DNA of 50,634 bases from Bacillus rhizoplanae (GTDB lineage Bacteria; Bacillota; Bacilli; Bacillales; Bacillaceae_G). The stretch covers positions 1-50,634 of the forward strand of contig NZ_CAKJTI010000027.1 of assembly GCF_917563915.1 (NCBI RefSeq), written 5' to 3'. The notes beneath the pieces were generated by a model. The model saw nothing but the letters and a program-made list of their open reading frames with translations. It did not search any database and was not told the DNA's origin. Position numbers and translations under genes: made by a program. This document shows, piece after piece, positions 41,710-50,634 of the stretch (its first letter is position 1; each line of letters begins with the position of its first letter).

Positions 41710-41761
41710 GACAATATGTATATAAATCCAATAAAAATACTTGGTGTTGGGAGTGACGGAG

Positions 41762-42685
41762 ATGCGAGTGGCACAATCAGTTTCAGATTTAATCGGAAAA
41801 ACGCCAATTGTTAAATTGAACCGCATCGTAGAAGAAGGCAGTGCAGATATTTATTTAAAACTAGAGTTCATGAATCCTGGAAGCAGTGTAAAAGATCGAA
41901 TTGCATTAGCGATGATTGAAGATGCTGAGAAAAAAGGACTATTAAAAGAAGGCGATACAATTATTGAACCTACAAGTGGAAACACTGGGATTGGTTTAGC
42001 GATGGTAGCGGCGGCCAAAGGATATAAGGCAATTCTGGTTATGCCGGAAACGATGAGTGTTGAACGCCGTAATTTATTGCGTGCTTATGGAGCAGAATTA
42101 GTGTTAACGCCAGGATCAGAAGGAATGGGCGGTGCAATTCGCAAGGCAACAGAGTTATCAAAAGAACATGGCTACTTTATACCTCAACAGTTTCAAAACG
42201 ATGCAAATCCAGAGATCCATCGTTTAACTACAGGTCCGGAAATTGTGGAACAGATGGGTGATCAATTAGATGCATTCATTTCAGGAGTTGGTACAGGCGG
42301 AACGATTACGGGTGCTGGTGAAGTGTTAAAAGAGAAGTATAAAGACATCAAAGTTTATGCAGTAGAACCTGCTGATTCCCCGGTACTATCAGGTGGAAAA
42401 CCGGGTCCTCATAAAATTCAAGGAATTGGTGCTGGATTTGTTCCTGGAACGTTAGATACAGATGTGTATGATGAAGTGATTCAGGTAAAAACAGAACAAT
42501 CATTTGAATATGCAAGAAGAGTAGCTCGTGAAGAAGGTATTTTAGTGGGTATCTCTTCTGGAGCAGCTATCTATGCAGCGACAGAAGTTGCGAAAAAACT
42601 TGGAAAAGGAAAGAAAGTACTTGTTATCATTCCAAGTAATGGTGAGCGTTACTTAAGTACGCCACTTTATCAATTTGAATCATAA
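41762..42685 (+). CDS. cysK: cysteine synthase A
   Basis: The 307-residue O-acetylserine sulfhydrylase makes cysteine; in B. subtilis it also partners the CymR repressor. The PLP lysine is in GSSVKDR (Lys 44). The phosphate/substrate loop TSGNTG starts at residue 71, GTGGTITG is near 175 and ISSGAA near 265. ATG 41762 lies 8 bases after GGGAGTG; an in-frame TTG at 41741 is upstream of that site. A terminator follows. CymR binding sites were not identified by eye. Confidence 0.95.
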   Translation: MRVAQSVSDLIGKTPIVKLNRIVEEGSADIYLKLEFMNPGSSVKDRIALAMIEDAEKKGLLKEGDTIIEPTSGNTGIGLAMVAAAKGYKAILVMPETMSVERRNLLRAYGAELVLTPGSEGMGGAIRKATELSKEHGYFIPQQFQNDANPEIHRLTTGPEIVEQMGDQLDAFISGVGTGGTITGAGEVLKEKYKDIKVYAVEPADSPVLSGGKPGPHKIQGIGAGFVPGTLDTDVYDEVIQVKTEQSFEYARRVAREEGILVGISSGAAIYAATEVAKKLGKGKKVLVIIPSNGERYLSTPLYQFES

Positions 42686-42697
42686 GCTTAATGTATG

Positions 42698-42735
42698 AAA
42701 AGCATCCCTCGAAAAAGGGATGCTTTTCTTTTTTC
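42698..42735 (+). terminator. cysK terminator
   Basis: The 11-bp stem AAAAGCATCCC / GGGATGCTTTT with loop TCGAAAAA is followed by a T-rich tail. Confidence 0.9.
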
Positions 42736-42789
42736 GTTTGAAAATAGGAAAAGAGTGAATGACTAGAAAACTTCATGTAAAATAAGTAT

Positions 42790-42897
42790 TAGTTAAACTA
42801 AATGGGCTTTTACGGACAGTTATCCCCCGCCTATCTTCTTCGCTTCTCTCTGAATCTTGAGGTGGGGGTCTTACTGCCCGTTAATGCGGGATAAAAT
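42790..42897 (-). repeat. structured repeat upstream of pabB, minus orientation, left part missing
   Basis: The copy starts at AGTTAAACTAAATGGGCTTT and keeps the arm pairs CCCCCGCCTATC / TTGAGGTGGGGG and ACGGACAGT / ACTGCCCGT, ending in GCGGGATAAAA at 42897, 16 bases before the pabB start. The outer TAAAGTGAAAC end is missing. It lies where the folate operon promoter would be expected. Confidence 0.78.
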
Positions 42898-42913
42898 AAA
42901 ACGAGGTGTTTAT

Positions 42914-44311
42914 ATGCAGCGACGAAAATCTTTAGCTATTTCAGTTCCGTATCAGTTAGACTTTTTTAAACAATATAAATTTCTTTCGCAAAATAAACCT
43001 CATCATATCATTTTAGAAAGTGGTCGTGGAGGGCGTTATAGTATTGCTGGATTTGATCCTGTAGCAATCGTTCGTGGGAAAGATGACACATTATATACAT
43101 GGGAAAGTGGAGAGGAAACAATAGAAAAGGGGAATCCATTGCACCTTATGCAAAGATATATGGAACAATGGAAAACGGAACATAATGATGCATATCCGCC
43201 ATTTCAAGGTGGTGCGATTGGTTATTTTAGTTATGATTGCATCCGCTATATTGAGAAAATTCCTTCTCTTGCAAAAGATGATGTGAATGTACCAGATATA
43301 TTTTTCTTATTGTTTGATGATGTGTTTGTTTATGATCAGAAAGAACAAATGTTATGGATCATTACACATTATACAAATGATGAGAAACAAGCTGAGCAGC
43401 ACTTAAATGAATTAAAAGAGCTTTGGTTACAAGAAGTGCCGGAAGTAACGATGACTTTTATTCGTCCTGAAACAAATAAAGAAGCAGTTTCATTTACAGA
43501 AAAAGAGTTTATGGAAGCTGTTCAAAGAATTCAAGAGTATATTGGGGCGGGAGATGTATTTCAAGTGAACTTGTCTACAAGACAAGAAAAAACATTGCAA
43601 ACGCATCCGCTAGAAGTTTATACGAAGCTTCGTGAAATTAATCCATCACCATACATGGGTTATTTAGAACTTGGAGATTTCCAAATTGTAAGTGCTTCAC
43701 CAGAATTGTTGATTAAAAAGCAAGGTAATGAAATGAGTACGCGTCCAATTGCGGGTACGCGCTCTCGTGGGAAAGATGAGCAAGAAGATCAAGAACTTGC
43801 AAAAGAGTTAATTGAAAATGAAAAAGAGCGTGCAGAACACGTTATGCTTGTTGATTTAGAGCGAAATGATTTAGGGCGTGTTTGTGAGTATGGAACGGTA
43901 GAAGTAGATGAATTCATGGTGATTGAGAAATATTCCCATGTTATGCACATCGTTTCAAATGTACGCGGAGAATTACAGCAAGGAAAAGATGCTTTTGATG
44001 GTGTAAAGGCTGTATTTCCAGGTGGGACGATTACCGGGGCGCCGAAAATTCGTACGATGGAAATTATTGAAGAGTTAGAACCAGTTCGCCGTGGTATTTA
44101 TACAGGTTCGATTGGGTGGATTGGTTATTCGGGGGATATGGAATTAAACATTGTTATTCGCACATTACTTGCAAAAGATGGACAAGCGTATGTACAAGCA
44201 GGTGCGGGAATCGTTATTGATTCTAATCCGAAAAATGAGTATAAAGAGTCGTTAAAGAAAGCAATAGCTTTATGGCGTGCGAAAGAAAGTAGCGAAGAAA
44301 CGGTTAGGTGA
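42914..44311 (+). CDS. pabB: aminodeoxychorismate synthase component I
   Basis: The 465-residue PabB converts chorismate and ammonia to 4-amino-4-deoxychorismate for p-aminobenzoate and folate. The N-terminal subdomain precedes the chorismate-binding domain (about 190-460), which contains [20 protein letters not shown] and [11 protein letters not shown]. The motif is PIAGT as in TrpE-type enzymes; some PabB proteins have lysine in the alanine position. ATG 42914 follows GAGGTG. A start at 42857 would lie inside the repeat and is rejected. It is the first gene of the folate operon. Confidence 0.94.
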   Translation: MQRRKSLAISVPYQLDFFKQYKFLSQNKPHHIILESGRGGRYSIAGFDPVAIVRGKDDTLYTWESGEETIEKGNPLHLMQRYMEQWKTEHNDAYPPFQGGAIGYFSYDCIRYIEKIPSLAKDDVNVPDIFFLLFDDVFVYDQKEQMLWIITHYTNDEKQAEQHLNELKELWLQEVPEVTMTFIRPETNKEAVSFTEKEFMEAVQRIQEYIGAGDVFQVNLSTRQEKTLQTHPLEVYTKLREINPSPYMGYLELGDFQIVSASPELLIKKQGNEMSTRPIAGTRSRGKDEQEDQELAKELIENEKERAEHVMLVDLERNDLGRVCEYGTVEVDEFMVIEKYSHVMHIVSNVRGELQQGKDAFDGVKAVFPGGTITGAPKIRTMEIIEELEPVRRGIYTGSIGWIGYSGDMELNIVIRTLLAKDGQAYVQAGAGIVIDSNPKNEYKESLKKAIALWRAKESSEETVR

Positions 44312-44316
44312 GCGAA

Positions 44317-44904
44317 ATGATATTAATGATTGATAATTATGATTCCTTTACGTTTAATTTAGTACAATTTCTTGGAGAGCTAGGACAAGAACTTATCGTC
44401 AAGCGTAACGATGAAATTACAATTGAAGATATTGAACAAATGCAGCCCGATTTCTTAATGATTTCTCCGGGGCCGTGCAGCCCGAATGAAGCCGGGGTGA
44501 GTATGGATGTGATTCGACATTTCGCAGGAGAAATCCCGATTTTTGGTGTTTGTTTAGGGCATCAATCGATTGCTCAAGTATTTGGGGGAGATGTTGTTCG
44601 TGCCGATCGTTTAATGCATGGGAAAACGTCCTTGATGCATCACGATGAGAAAACGATTTTTACTGATATTCCAAATCCGTTTACAGCAACGCGTTACCAT
44701 TCTCTAATTGTTAAAAAAGAAACATTACCAGAGTGCTTGGAAGTAACGTCTTGGACAGAGGAAGGAGAAATTATGGCACTTCGTCATAAAACATTACCAA
44801 TTGAAGGTGTACAGTTTCACCCGGAATCCATTATGACTTCCCATGGTAAGGAATTGCTACAAAATTTCATTCGTCATTATAGCCGGAGTGCTTCTACATG
44901 TTAA
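44317..44904 (+). CDS. pabA: aminodeoxychorismate/anthranilate synthase glutaminase subunit
   Basis: The 195-residue class I glutamine amidotransferase supplies ammonia to PabB. In B. subtilis it also serves anthranilate synthase (hence trpG). The catalytic triad is visible: Cys 79 in GVCLGHQS, His 168 and Glu 170 in HPES. ATG 44317 ([11 protein letters not shown]) has AGGTGAGC just upstream; a GTG at 44308 lies on the pabB stop. It overlaps pabC by 7 bases. Confidence 0.95.
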   Translation: MILMIDNYDSFTFNLVQFLGELGQELIVKRNDEITIEDIEQMQPDFLMISPGPCSPNEAGVSMDVIRHFAGEIPIFGVCLGHQSIAQVFGGDVVRADRLMHGKTSLMHHDEKTIFTDIPNPFTATRYHSLIVKKETLPECLEVTSWTEEGEIMALRHKTLPIEGVQFHPESIMTSHGKELLQNFIRHYSRSASTC

Positions 44905-45770
44905 TTTATGTGAACGGTTCATTTGTTGAGGCGAGTGAAGCTAAAATATCTCCGTATGATCATGGGTATTTATATGGTCTTGGCGTATTTGAGACATTTC
45001 GTATTTACAACGGACATCCGTTCTTATTAGATGATCATTATGAGCGGCTTATGACCGCTCTTTCGTCGTTGCATATTGCATGGGAAATGACAAAAGATGA
45101 TGTGAAAAGCATTTTAAAAGAGTTAATGGTAAGGAATCATTTGCAAAATGCGTATGTTCGTTTGAATGTGTCTGCTGGTGTTGGTGAAATCGGTTTGCAG
45201 ACGGGGATTTACGAAGAGCCTTCTATTATCATTTTTATAAAGCCTTTACAAGCTCCTGAAGATGTAATCGAAAAAGAAGGAGTGGTTTTAAGGCAAACTC
45301 GTAATACGCCAGAGGGAGAGTTTCGTTTAAAGTCACATCATTATTTAAATAATATTTTAGGAAAACGTGAGATTGGGAATGTAACTACGAAAGAAGGAAT
45401 TTTTCTTACCAAAGAAGGGTGTGTTGCGGAAGGGATTGTTTCGAACATCTTTTTCGTGAAAAATGGCATATTGCATACACCGTCATTACAGACTGGAATT
45501 TTAAATGGGATTACTCGTGCTTTTATATTGGTAGTCGCTGAAACGTTGGGGCTTGAGGTGAGAGAAGGGTTATTCTTAAAAGAAGAGCTGTTTGCGGCTG
45601 ATGAGGTGTTTGTTACGAATTCTATCCAGGAAATTGTGCCGCTTTGTTGCATCGGAGAAATGTATTTTCCAGGTAAAGAAGGATTTGTTACAAATCAGTT
45701 TATACGTGTATATGAAACATGCCGTGAAAAGCTTTGGAGTCGAAATGAATTGTTAAGAGGAGATGGCTAA
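44898..45770 (+). CDS. pabC: aminodeoxychorismate lyase
   Basis: The 290-residue fold-type IV PLP enzyme releases pyruvate from aminodeoxychorismate to give p-aminobenzoate. The sequence has [16 protein letters not shown] near the N-terminus, the PLP lysine in [10 protein letters not shown] (about residue 145), and the GITR segment with LNGITRAFI. The start overlaps pabA; the ATG-like end overlaps the ribosome site of folP. Confidence 0.94.
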   Translation: MLIYVNGSFVEASEAKISPYDHGYLYGLGVFETFRIYNGHPFLLDDHYERLMTALSSLHIAWEMTKDDVKSILKELMVRNHLQNAYVRLNVSAGVGEIGLQTGIYEEPSIIIFIKPLQAPEDVIEKEGVVLRQTRNTPEGEFRLKSHHYLNNILGKREIGNVTTKEGIFLTKEGCVAEGIVSNIFFVKNGILHTPSLQTGILNGITRAFILVVAETLGLEVREGLFLKEELFAADEVFVTNSIQEIVPLCCIGEMYFPGKEGFVTNQFIRVYETCREKLWSRNELLRGDG

Positions 45771-45771
45771 T

Positions 45772-46596
45772 ATGCAATTGAGTTATGAGATACAATGTGG
45801 TGAATATGCATTGAATTTAAATGAAAAGACATTCATTATGGGGATTTTGAATGTTACACCTGACTCTTTCTCTGATGGCGGTAATTACAATGAAGTGGAA
45901 GCAGCTGTCCGCCATGCAAAAGAGATGGTAATTGACGGAGCGCATATTATTGATATTGGTGGAGAGTCTACTCGTCCTGGTTTTGCTAAAGTGTCAGAGG
46001 AAGAAGAATTGCGACGTGTTTTACCAATGATTCGAGCTGTATCGGAAGCGGTAGATGTACCTATATCTATTGATACGTACAAAGCGGAGGTTGCAAAACA
46101 AGCTATTGAAGCCGGAGCGCATATTATTAATGATATTTGGGGTGCGAAAGCAGAACCGGAGATTGCAAAAGTAGCAGCACATTACGACGTGCCAATTATT
46201 CTAATGCATAATCGTGATAATACAAACTACCGAAATCTCATGGCGGATATGATTGCTGATCTGCATGAAAGTATTACAATTGCGAAACATGCAGGTGTGC
46301 GCGATGAGAATATTATTTTAGATCCGGGTATTGGATTTGCGAAAACGTTTGAGCAAAATTTAGAAGTAATGCGAAATCTAGAACAGCTGAAAGCTTTGGG
46401 GTATCCGCTCCTTCTCGCAACTTCTCGAAAATCGTTTATTGGCCACGCATTAGATTTGCCGGTAGAAGAACGCTTAGAAGGGACTGGTGCGACGGTTTGT
46501 CTTGGTATTCAAAAAGGTTGTGGAATCGTACGCGTGCATGATGTGAAAGAGATGTCCCGCATGGCGAAGATGATGGATGCTATGTTAAGGGGGTAA
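45772..46596 (+). CDS. folP: dihydropteroate synthase
   Basis: The 274-residue TIM-barrel enzyme (Sul) joins p-aminobenzoate to hydroxymethyl-dihydropterin pyrophosphate. It is the sulfonamide target. Motifs are GILNVTPDSFSDGG (about 24-37), DIGGESTRPG, the ILDPGIGFAKT phosphate region, and ATSRKSFIG. ATG 45772 is chosen because AGAGGAG lies eight bases upstream; an ATG at 45763 overlaps that site. Confidence 0.95.
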   Translation: MQLSYEIQCGEYALNLNEKTFIMGILNVTPDSFSDGGNYNEVEAAVRHAKEMVIDGAHIIDIGGESTRPGFAKVSEEEELRRVLPMIRAVSEAVDVPISIDTYKAEVAKQAIEAGAHIINDIWGAKAEPEIAKVAAHYDVPIILMHNRDNTNYRNLMADMIADLHESITIAKHAGVRDENIILDPGIGFAKTFEQNLEVMRNLEQLKALGYPLLLATSRKSFIGHALDLPVEERLEGTGATVCLGIQKGCGIVRVHDVKEMSRMAKMMDAMLRG

Positions 46597-46601
46597 AAGA
46601 T

Positions 46602-46964
46602 TTGGATAAAATTTTTGTTCATGATATGGAGTTCTACGGTTATCATGGTGTATTTCCTGAAGAAAATAAGTTAGGGCAGCGATTTAAGGTAGATTTAACT
46701 GTAGAGTTAGATTTAAAGCGAGCGGGAACAACTGATAACTTAGAGCATTCTGTAAATTATGGAGAATTATACGAGTTATGTAGAAGTGTTGTAGAAGAGA
46801 AAACATATAAGCTTTTGGAAAGTATTGCAGAAAACATTGCAAGGGATATATTAGAGCGGTACGATTGCATTATGAATTGTATTGTAAAAGTTATTAAACC
46901 AGATCCGCCAATTCCGGGACATTACCGTGCGGTGGCGGTTGAGATTGAGAGAGGGCGCACATGA
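46602..46964 (+). CDS. folB: dihydroneopterin aldolase
   Basis: The 120-residue enzyme converts dihydroneopterin to hydroxymethyl-dihydropterin. The family core FYGYHGVFPEENKLGQRF with the active-site Glu, then LEHSVNYGELYEL, and KPDPPIPGHYRAV with the catalytic-type Lys and Tyr are complete. The start is TTG 46602 behind AAGGGGG, six bases after the folP stop. It overlaps folK by 4 bases (ATGA). Confidence 0.95.
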   Translation: MDKIFVHDMEFYGYHGVFPEENKLGQRFKVDLTVELDLKRAGTTDNLEHSVNYGELYELCRSVVEEKTYKLLESIAENIARDILERYDCIMNCIVKVIKPDPPIPGHYRAVAVEIERGRT

Positions 46965-47476
46965 ATAATGTAGTTTATATTGCTTTGGGTTCGAACATGG
47001 ATGATCGCTATACGTATTTATCACAAGCGATAGAGTTGTTGCGTAAGCATCCGGCTATTGAAGTTGAGGATGTATCATCTGTTTATGAAACGGATCCAGT
47101 TGGATATACAGAACAAGAGCAATTTTTAAACTTAGTTATAAAAATTTCTACCAATTTATTTCCTCAAGAATTATTGATGGTGACACAAAAAGTGGAGAAT
47201 GAGCTAGGGAGAAAAAGGAAAATTAAATGGGGACCTCGTACCATTGACCTTGACATTTTGCTCTATAATCACGAAAATATTGAAGCAGAGAATCTTATTG
47301 TTCCGCATCCGCGGATGTTTGAAAGAGCTTTTGTTATCGTTCCGTTGATGGAAATTAATCAAGAAATTAACCGAAACATTTCACGTTCACAAGTAGAAGA
47401 AATGAAAAGGCGAGAGGGAGTAACGGTATGGAAGCAGAGAAATGGGGAAGACGCATTCGCGCTTTTCGCAAATTAA
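46961..47476 (+). CDS. folK: HPPK, 2-amino-4-hydroxy-6-hydroxymethyldihydropteridine pyrophosphokinase
   Basis: The 171-residue enzyme pyrophosphorylates hydroxymethyl-dihydropterin, the step before FolP. It has ALGSNMDDR, the VYETDPVGY loop, NLVI and the metal site GPRTIDLDILL. The 3' end overlaps yazB by 49 bases, in another frame, which is longer than the usual stop-start overlaps in this operon. Confidence 0.95.
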   Translation: MNNVVYIALGSNMDDRYTYLSQAIELLRKHPAIEVEDVSSVYETDPVGYTEQEQFLNLVIKISTNLFPQELLMVTQKVENELGRKRKIKWGPRTIDLDILLYNHENIEAENLIVPHPRMFERAFVIVPLMEINQEINRNISRSQVEEMKRREGVTVWKQRNGEDAFALFAN

Positions 47477-47631
47477 AAGGCTATACACAAGAAGGGTTTG
47501 CGAAAGAATTAGGGGTATCTGTATCTGTTTTAGGTGAAGTGGAGAGAGGGAATCGAGTTCCGTCTCACGATTTTGTTACAGAAGTTGCGAAGACATTAAA
47601 AGTTTCAATAGAAGAATTAATGCCGAAGTAG
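47428..47631 (+). CDS. yazB: YazB, small Xre-type HTH protein in the folate operon
   Basis: The 67-residue protein is a single Cro/C1-type helix-turn-helix domain: EKWGRRIRAFRKLKGYTQEGFAKELGVSVSVLGEVERG, divided by the recognition turn, with scaffold for helix 3 (SVLGEVERGNR). No other domain is present. It starts within folK (ATG 47428, AGGGAG upstream) and is conserved at this place in B. subtilis. Target genes are unknown; autoregulation of the operon would be a guess. Confidence 0.88.
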   Translation: MEAEKWGRRIRAFRKLKGYTQEGFAKELGVSVSVLGEVERGNRVPSHDFVTEVAKTLKVSIEELMPK

Positions 47632-47654
47632 GAATAACGAAGGGAGGCAATCGG

Positions 47655-48653
47655 GTGTTAAGGATTGCAAACATTGAAATGAAAAATCCGGTTGTGCTAG
47701 CGCCGATGGCAGGGGTATGTAACTCTGCATTCCGTTTAACGGTAAAAGAATTTGGTGCAGGATTAGTATGTGCGGAAATGGTAAGTGATAAGGCGATTTT
47801 ATTTAACAATCAAAAAACGCTAGACATGTTATATATTGATGAGAGAGAAAAGCCATTAAGTCTGCAAATTTTTGGCGGGGAAAAAGAAACGCTTGTAGAA
47901 GCGGCAAAATATGTAGATAAAAATACAACAGCAGACATTATTGATATTAATATGGGATGTCCAGTACCGAAAATCACAAAATGTGATGCAGGTGCAAAGT
48001 GGTTGCTTGATCCGAACAAGGTATACGAAATGGTAGCCGCTGTAGTAGATGCGGTCGAGAAGCCAGTTACAGTAAAAATGCGTATCGGTTGGGATGAAGA
48101 CCACATTTTTGCAATTGAAAATGCTCAGGCAGTTGAACGTGCGGGAGGTCAGGCGGTTGCAGTTCACGGGCGTACTCGTGTTCAAATGTATGAAGGGAAA
48201 GCAGACTGGAATATCATTAAGCAAGTAAAACAAGCTGTCAATATTCCGGTTATCGGAAATGGTGATGTAGAAACACCGCAAGATGCAAAGCGCATGTTAG
48301 ATGAAGTTGGCGTAGATGGTGTAATGATTGGTCGTGCAGCGCTTGGTAATCCATGGATGATTTACCGTACAGTAAAATATTTAGAAACTGGTGAATTAAT
48401 GCCAGAGCCATCTGTGCGTGAAAAGATAGATGTATGTATGTTGCATTTAGATCGTCTTATTAATCTAAAGAATGAAGACATTGCAGTTCGAGAAATGCGC
48501 AAACATGCTGCGTGGTATTTAAAGAGTGTTCGCGGTAATGCAAGAGTGCGTAATGAAATTAATAGTTGTAATACACGTGCAGACCTTGCTTCTTTATTGA
48601 CAACATTTGTAGAAGAGGTAGAAGCGAAGCAAAAATCTATTCAAGTTGGATAA
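47655..48653 (+). CDS. dusB: tRNA-dihydrouridine synthase (DusB/YacF)
   Basis: The 332-residue FMN enzyme reduces uridine to dihydrouridine in tRNA. The N-terminal TIM barrel has APMAGVCNSAFR, the catalytic cysteine in NMGCPVPKITKCDAGA, and the FMN-binding GNGDVETPQDA and GVMIGRAALGNPW. The C-terminal helical domain binds tRNA. The start is GTG 47655, seven bases after GGGAGG. A promoter and terminator lie between it and lysS. Confidence 0.94.
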   Translation: MLRIANIEMKNPVVLAPMAGVCNSAFRLTVKEFGAGLVCAEMVSDKAILFNNQKTLDMLYIDEREKPLSLQIFGGEKETLVEAAKYVDKNTTADIIDINMGCPVPKITKCDAGAKWLLDPNKVYEMVAAVVDAVEKPVTVKMRIGWDEDHIFAIENAQAVERAGGQAVAVHGRTRVQMYEGKADWNIIKQVKQAVNIPVIGNGDVETPQDAKRMLDEVGVDGVMIGRAALGNPWMIYRTVKYLETGELMPEPSVREKIDVCMLHLDRLINLKNEDIAVREMRKHAAWYLKSVRGNARVRNEINSCNTRADLASLLTTFVEEVEAKQKSIQVG

Positions 48654-48675
48654 TAGCAGGAAATAGAAGGGGTGT

Positions 48676-48704
48676 TTGACATTCCCGTTCTTACTACCTA
48701 TAAT
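48676..48704 (+). promoter_or_regulatory. perfect sigma-A promoter between dusB and the terminator
   Basis: TTGACA (48676-48681), 17 bp, TATAAT (48699-48704) is a full consensus. The start would be near 48711. The hairpin terminator at 48722-48750 is reached after about 40 nt. Confidence 0.85.
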
Positions 48705-48721
48705 TACGTCTAAGAAATAAG

Positions 48722-48750
48722 AACTGCCAGCGCGTTGCTGGCAGTTTTTC
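48722..48750 (+). terminator. terminator / possible attenuator before lysS
   Basis: The 10-bp perfect stem AACTGCCAGC / GCTGGCAGTT with loop GCGTT ends in five Ts. It serves dusB read-through and the short transcript from the promoter at 48676. Confidence 0.93.
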
Positions 48751-48765
48751 TAGTTGGATAGAAAA

Positions 48766-48774
48766 TGCTATACT
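48766..48774 (+). promoter_or_regulatory. possible extended -10 promoter of lysS
   Basis: TGCTATACT fits an extended -10 (TGnTATAAT with one mismatch) 16 bases after the terminator. No -35 is evident at 17 bp. It would let lysS be transcribed independently of the terminator. Confidence 0.4.
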
Positions 48775-48797
48775 ATATATATTGTAAAATTTAATAG

Positions 48798-50316
<1,519 letters not shown>

Positions 50317-50318
<2 letters not shown>

Positions 50319-50346
50319 GCTTTGGAGTTTTCTCCAAAGCTTTTCT
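50317..50346 (+). terminator. lysS terminator
   Basis: The stem AAGCTTTGGAG / CTCCAAAGCTT with a 4-nt loop is followed by a T-rich tail. It begins on the lysS stop codon. Confidence 0.92.
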
Positions 50347-50396
50347 TTTTATTTTTATACTATTTTATAAGGTGAAAAATTTTAGTTAAAAAACTA

Positions 50397-50425
50397 TTGC
50401 AATTTAATTTGTGAACTGATATATT
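50397..50425 (+). promoter_or_regulatory. rRNA operon promoter P1
   Basis: TTGCAA (50397-50402), 17 bp, TATATT (50420-50425). It lies 84 bp upstream of P2. A small hairpin CGTTG...CAACG (about 50432-50451) follows. Confidence 0.65.
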
Positions 50426-50480
50426 TATATTCGTTGTCACGAACGGCAACGAGGAAAACAACTTTGAAAGAAAAAAGTTG

Positions 50481-50509
50481 TTGACAGAAAAGAAACGAAA
50501 TGTTATATT
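50481..50509 (+). promoter_or_regulatory. rRNA operon promoter P2
   Basis: TTGACA (50481-50486), 17 bp, TATATT (50504-50509), preceded by an A/T-rich stretch. Tandem promoters are usual for Bacillus rrn operons. Confidence 0.85.
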
Positions 50510-50536
50510 ATTAAAGTCGCTTTGAGCGGCAAGTGA

Positions 50537-50554
50537 GTTCTTTGAAAACTGAAC
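50537..50554 (+). promoter_or_regulatory. boxA-like antitermination element in the rrn leader
   Basis: GTTCTTTGAAAACTGAAC matches the boxA-type leader conserved in Bacillus rRNA operons (TTCTTTGAAAAC core). It lies between P2 and the 16S 5' end and should recruit the Nus antitermination factors. Confidence 0.75.
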
Positions 50555-50605
50555 GAAACAAACAACGTGAAACGTCAATTTTTATTTATGATGCTAGACA
50601 AACAC

Positions 50606-50634
50606 TTTATTGGAGAGTTTGATCCTGGCTCAGG
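50606..50634 (+). rRNA. rrs: 16S ribosomal RNA, first ~29 bases (continues beyond window)
   Basis: TTTATTGGAGAGTTTGATCC and the bases after it are the 5' end of a Bacillus 16S rRNA. The exact mature end is estimated by comparison with the B. subtilis 16S start; only the beginning of the gene is present. Confidence 0.95.

Noticed and set aside
50360-50578. 72-codon minus-strand frame in the rrn leader
   Set aside because: It lies across the rRNA promoters and leader, is low-complexity and has no ribosome site.

Overview
The window is a low-GC Firmicutes chromosome segment whose gene order follows the origin-proximal region of Bacillus subtilis from csfB to lysS almost gene for gene. Protein sequences, several intergenic repeats and the loss of some B. 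subtilis genes point to the Bacillus cereus group, perhaps a divergent member; the species cannot be fixed by eye. The segment lies between two rRNA operons: it opens inside a 5S gene and closes at the first bases of a 16S gene.

Layout. 1-7,258: 5S end, csfB (sigma-G inhibitor), yaaO, tmk, holB, ricT, yabA, trmN6-like gene, yazA, rsmI, then abrB on the minus strand (the only minus-strand gene) with tandem Spo0A boxes. 7,626-18,536: metG, tatD, yabE, rnmV, rsmA, yabG, veg, sspF, ispE, purR, ridA, spoVG. 18,860-26,727: glmU, prs, pth, fin, mfd, spoVT. 26,948-32,586: yabM, yabN (mazG), rqcP, yabP, yabQ, divIC, yabR, tRNA-Met, tRNA-Glu. 32,852-42,685: spoIIE, tilS, hpt, ftsH, coaX, hslO, cysK. 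42,914-50,318: folate operon pabB-pabA-pabC-folP-folB-folK-yazB-dusB, then lysS. The window ends with tandem rrn promoters, a boxA-like leader and the 16S start.

How it works together. The genes mix housekeeping functions (DNA replication and repair, rRNA/tRNA maturation, aminoacylation, PRPP, peptidoglycan precursor and folate synthesis, division, proteolysis) with sporulation control. The sporulation set covers several stages: abrB and spoIIE (Spo0A), spoVG (sigma-H), csfB and fin (forespore sigma switching), spoVT and sspF (sigma-G), yabP/yabQ (mother cell) and yabG (sigma-K). Matching promoter signatures can be read upstream of many of them.

The least ordinary content lies between genes. 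A family of roughly 80-190 bp structured repeats (about nine copies or fragments, both orientations) occupies most of the longer gene-free gaps. Several copies begin at TAAAGTGA exactly on the stop codon of the upstream gene. The fullest copy (17,076-17,266) can fold into a closed multi-branch RNA. They resemble the bcr-type repeats of the B. cereus group, but no consensus comparison was possible here. A perfect sigma-A promoter pointing into a terminator about 40 nt later, upstream of lysS, is the other notable signal. No phage, insertion sequence, CRISPR array or defence system was seen.
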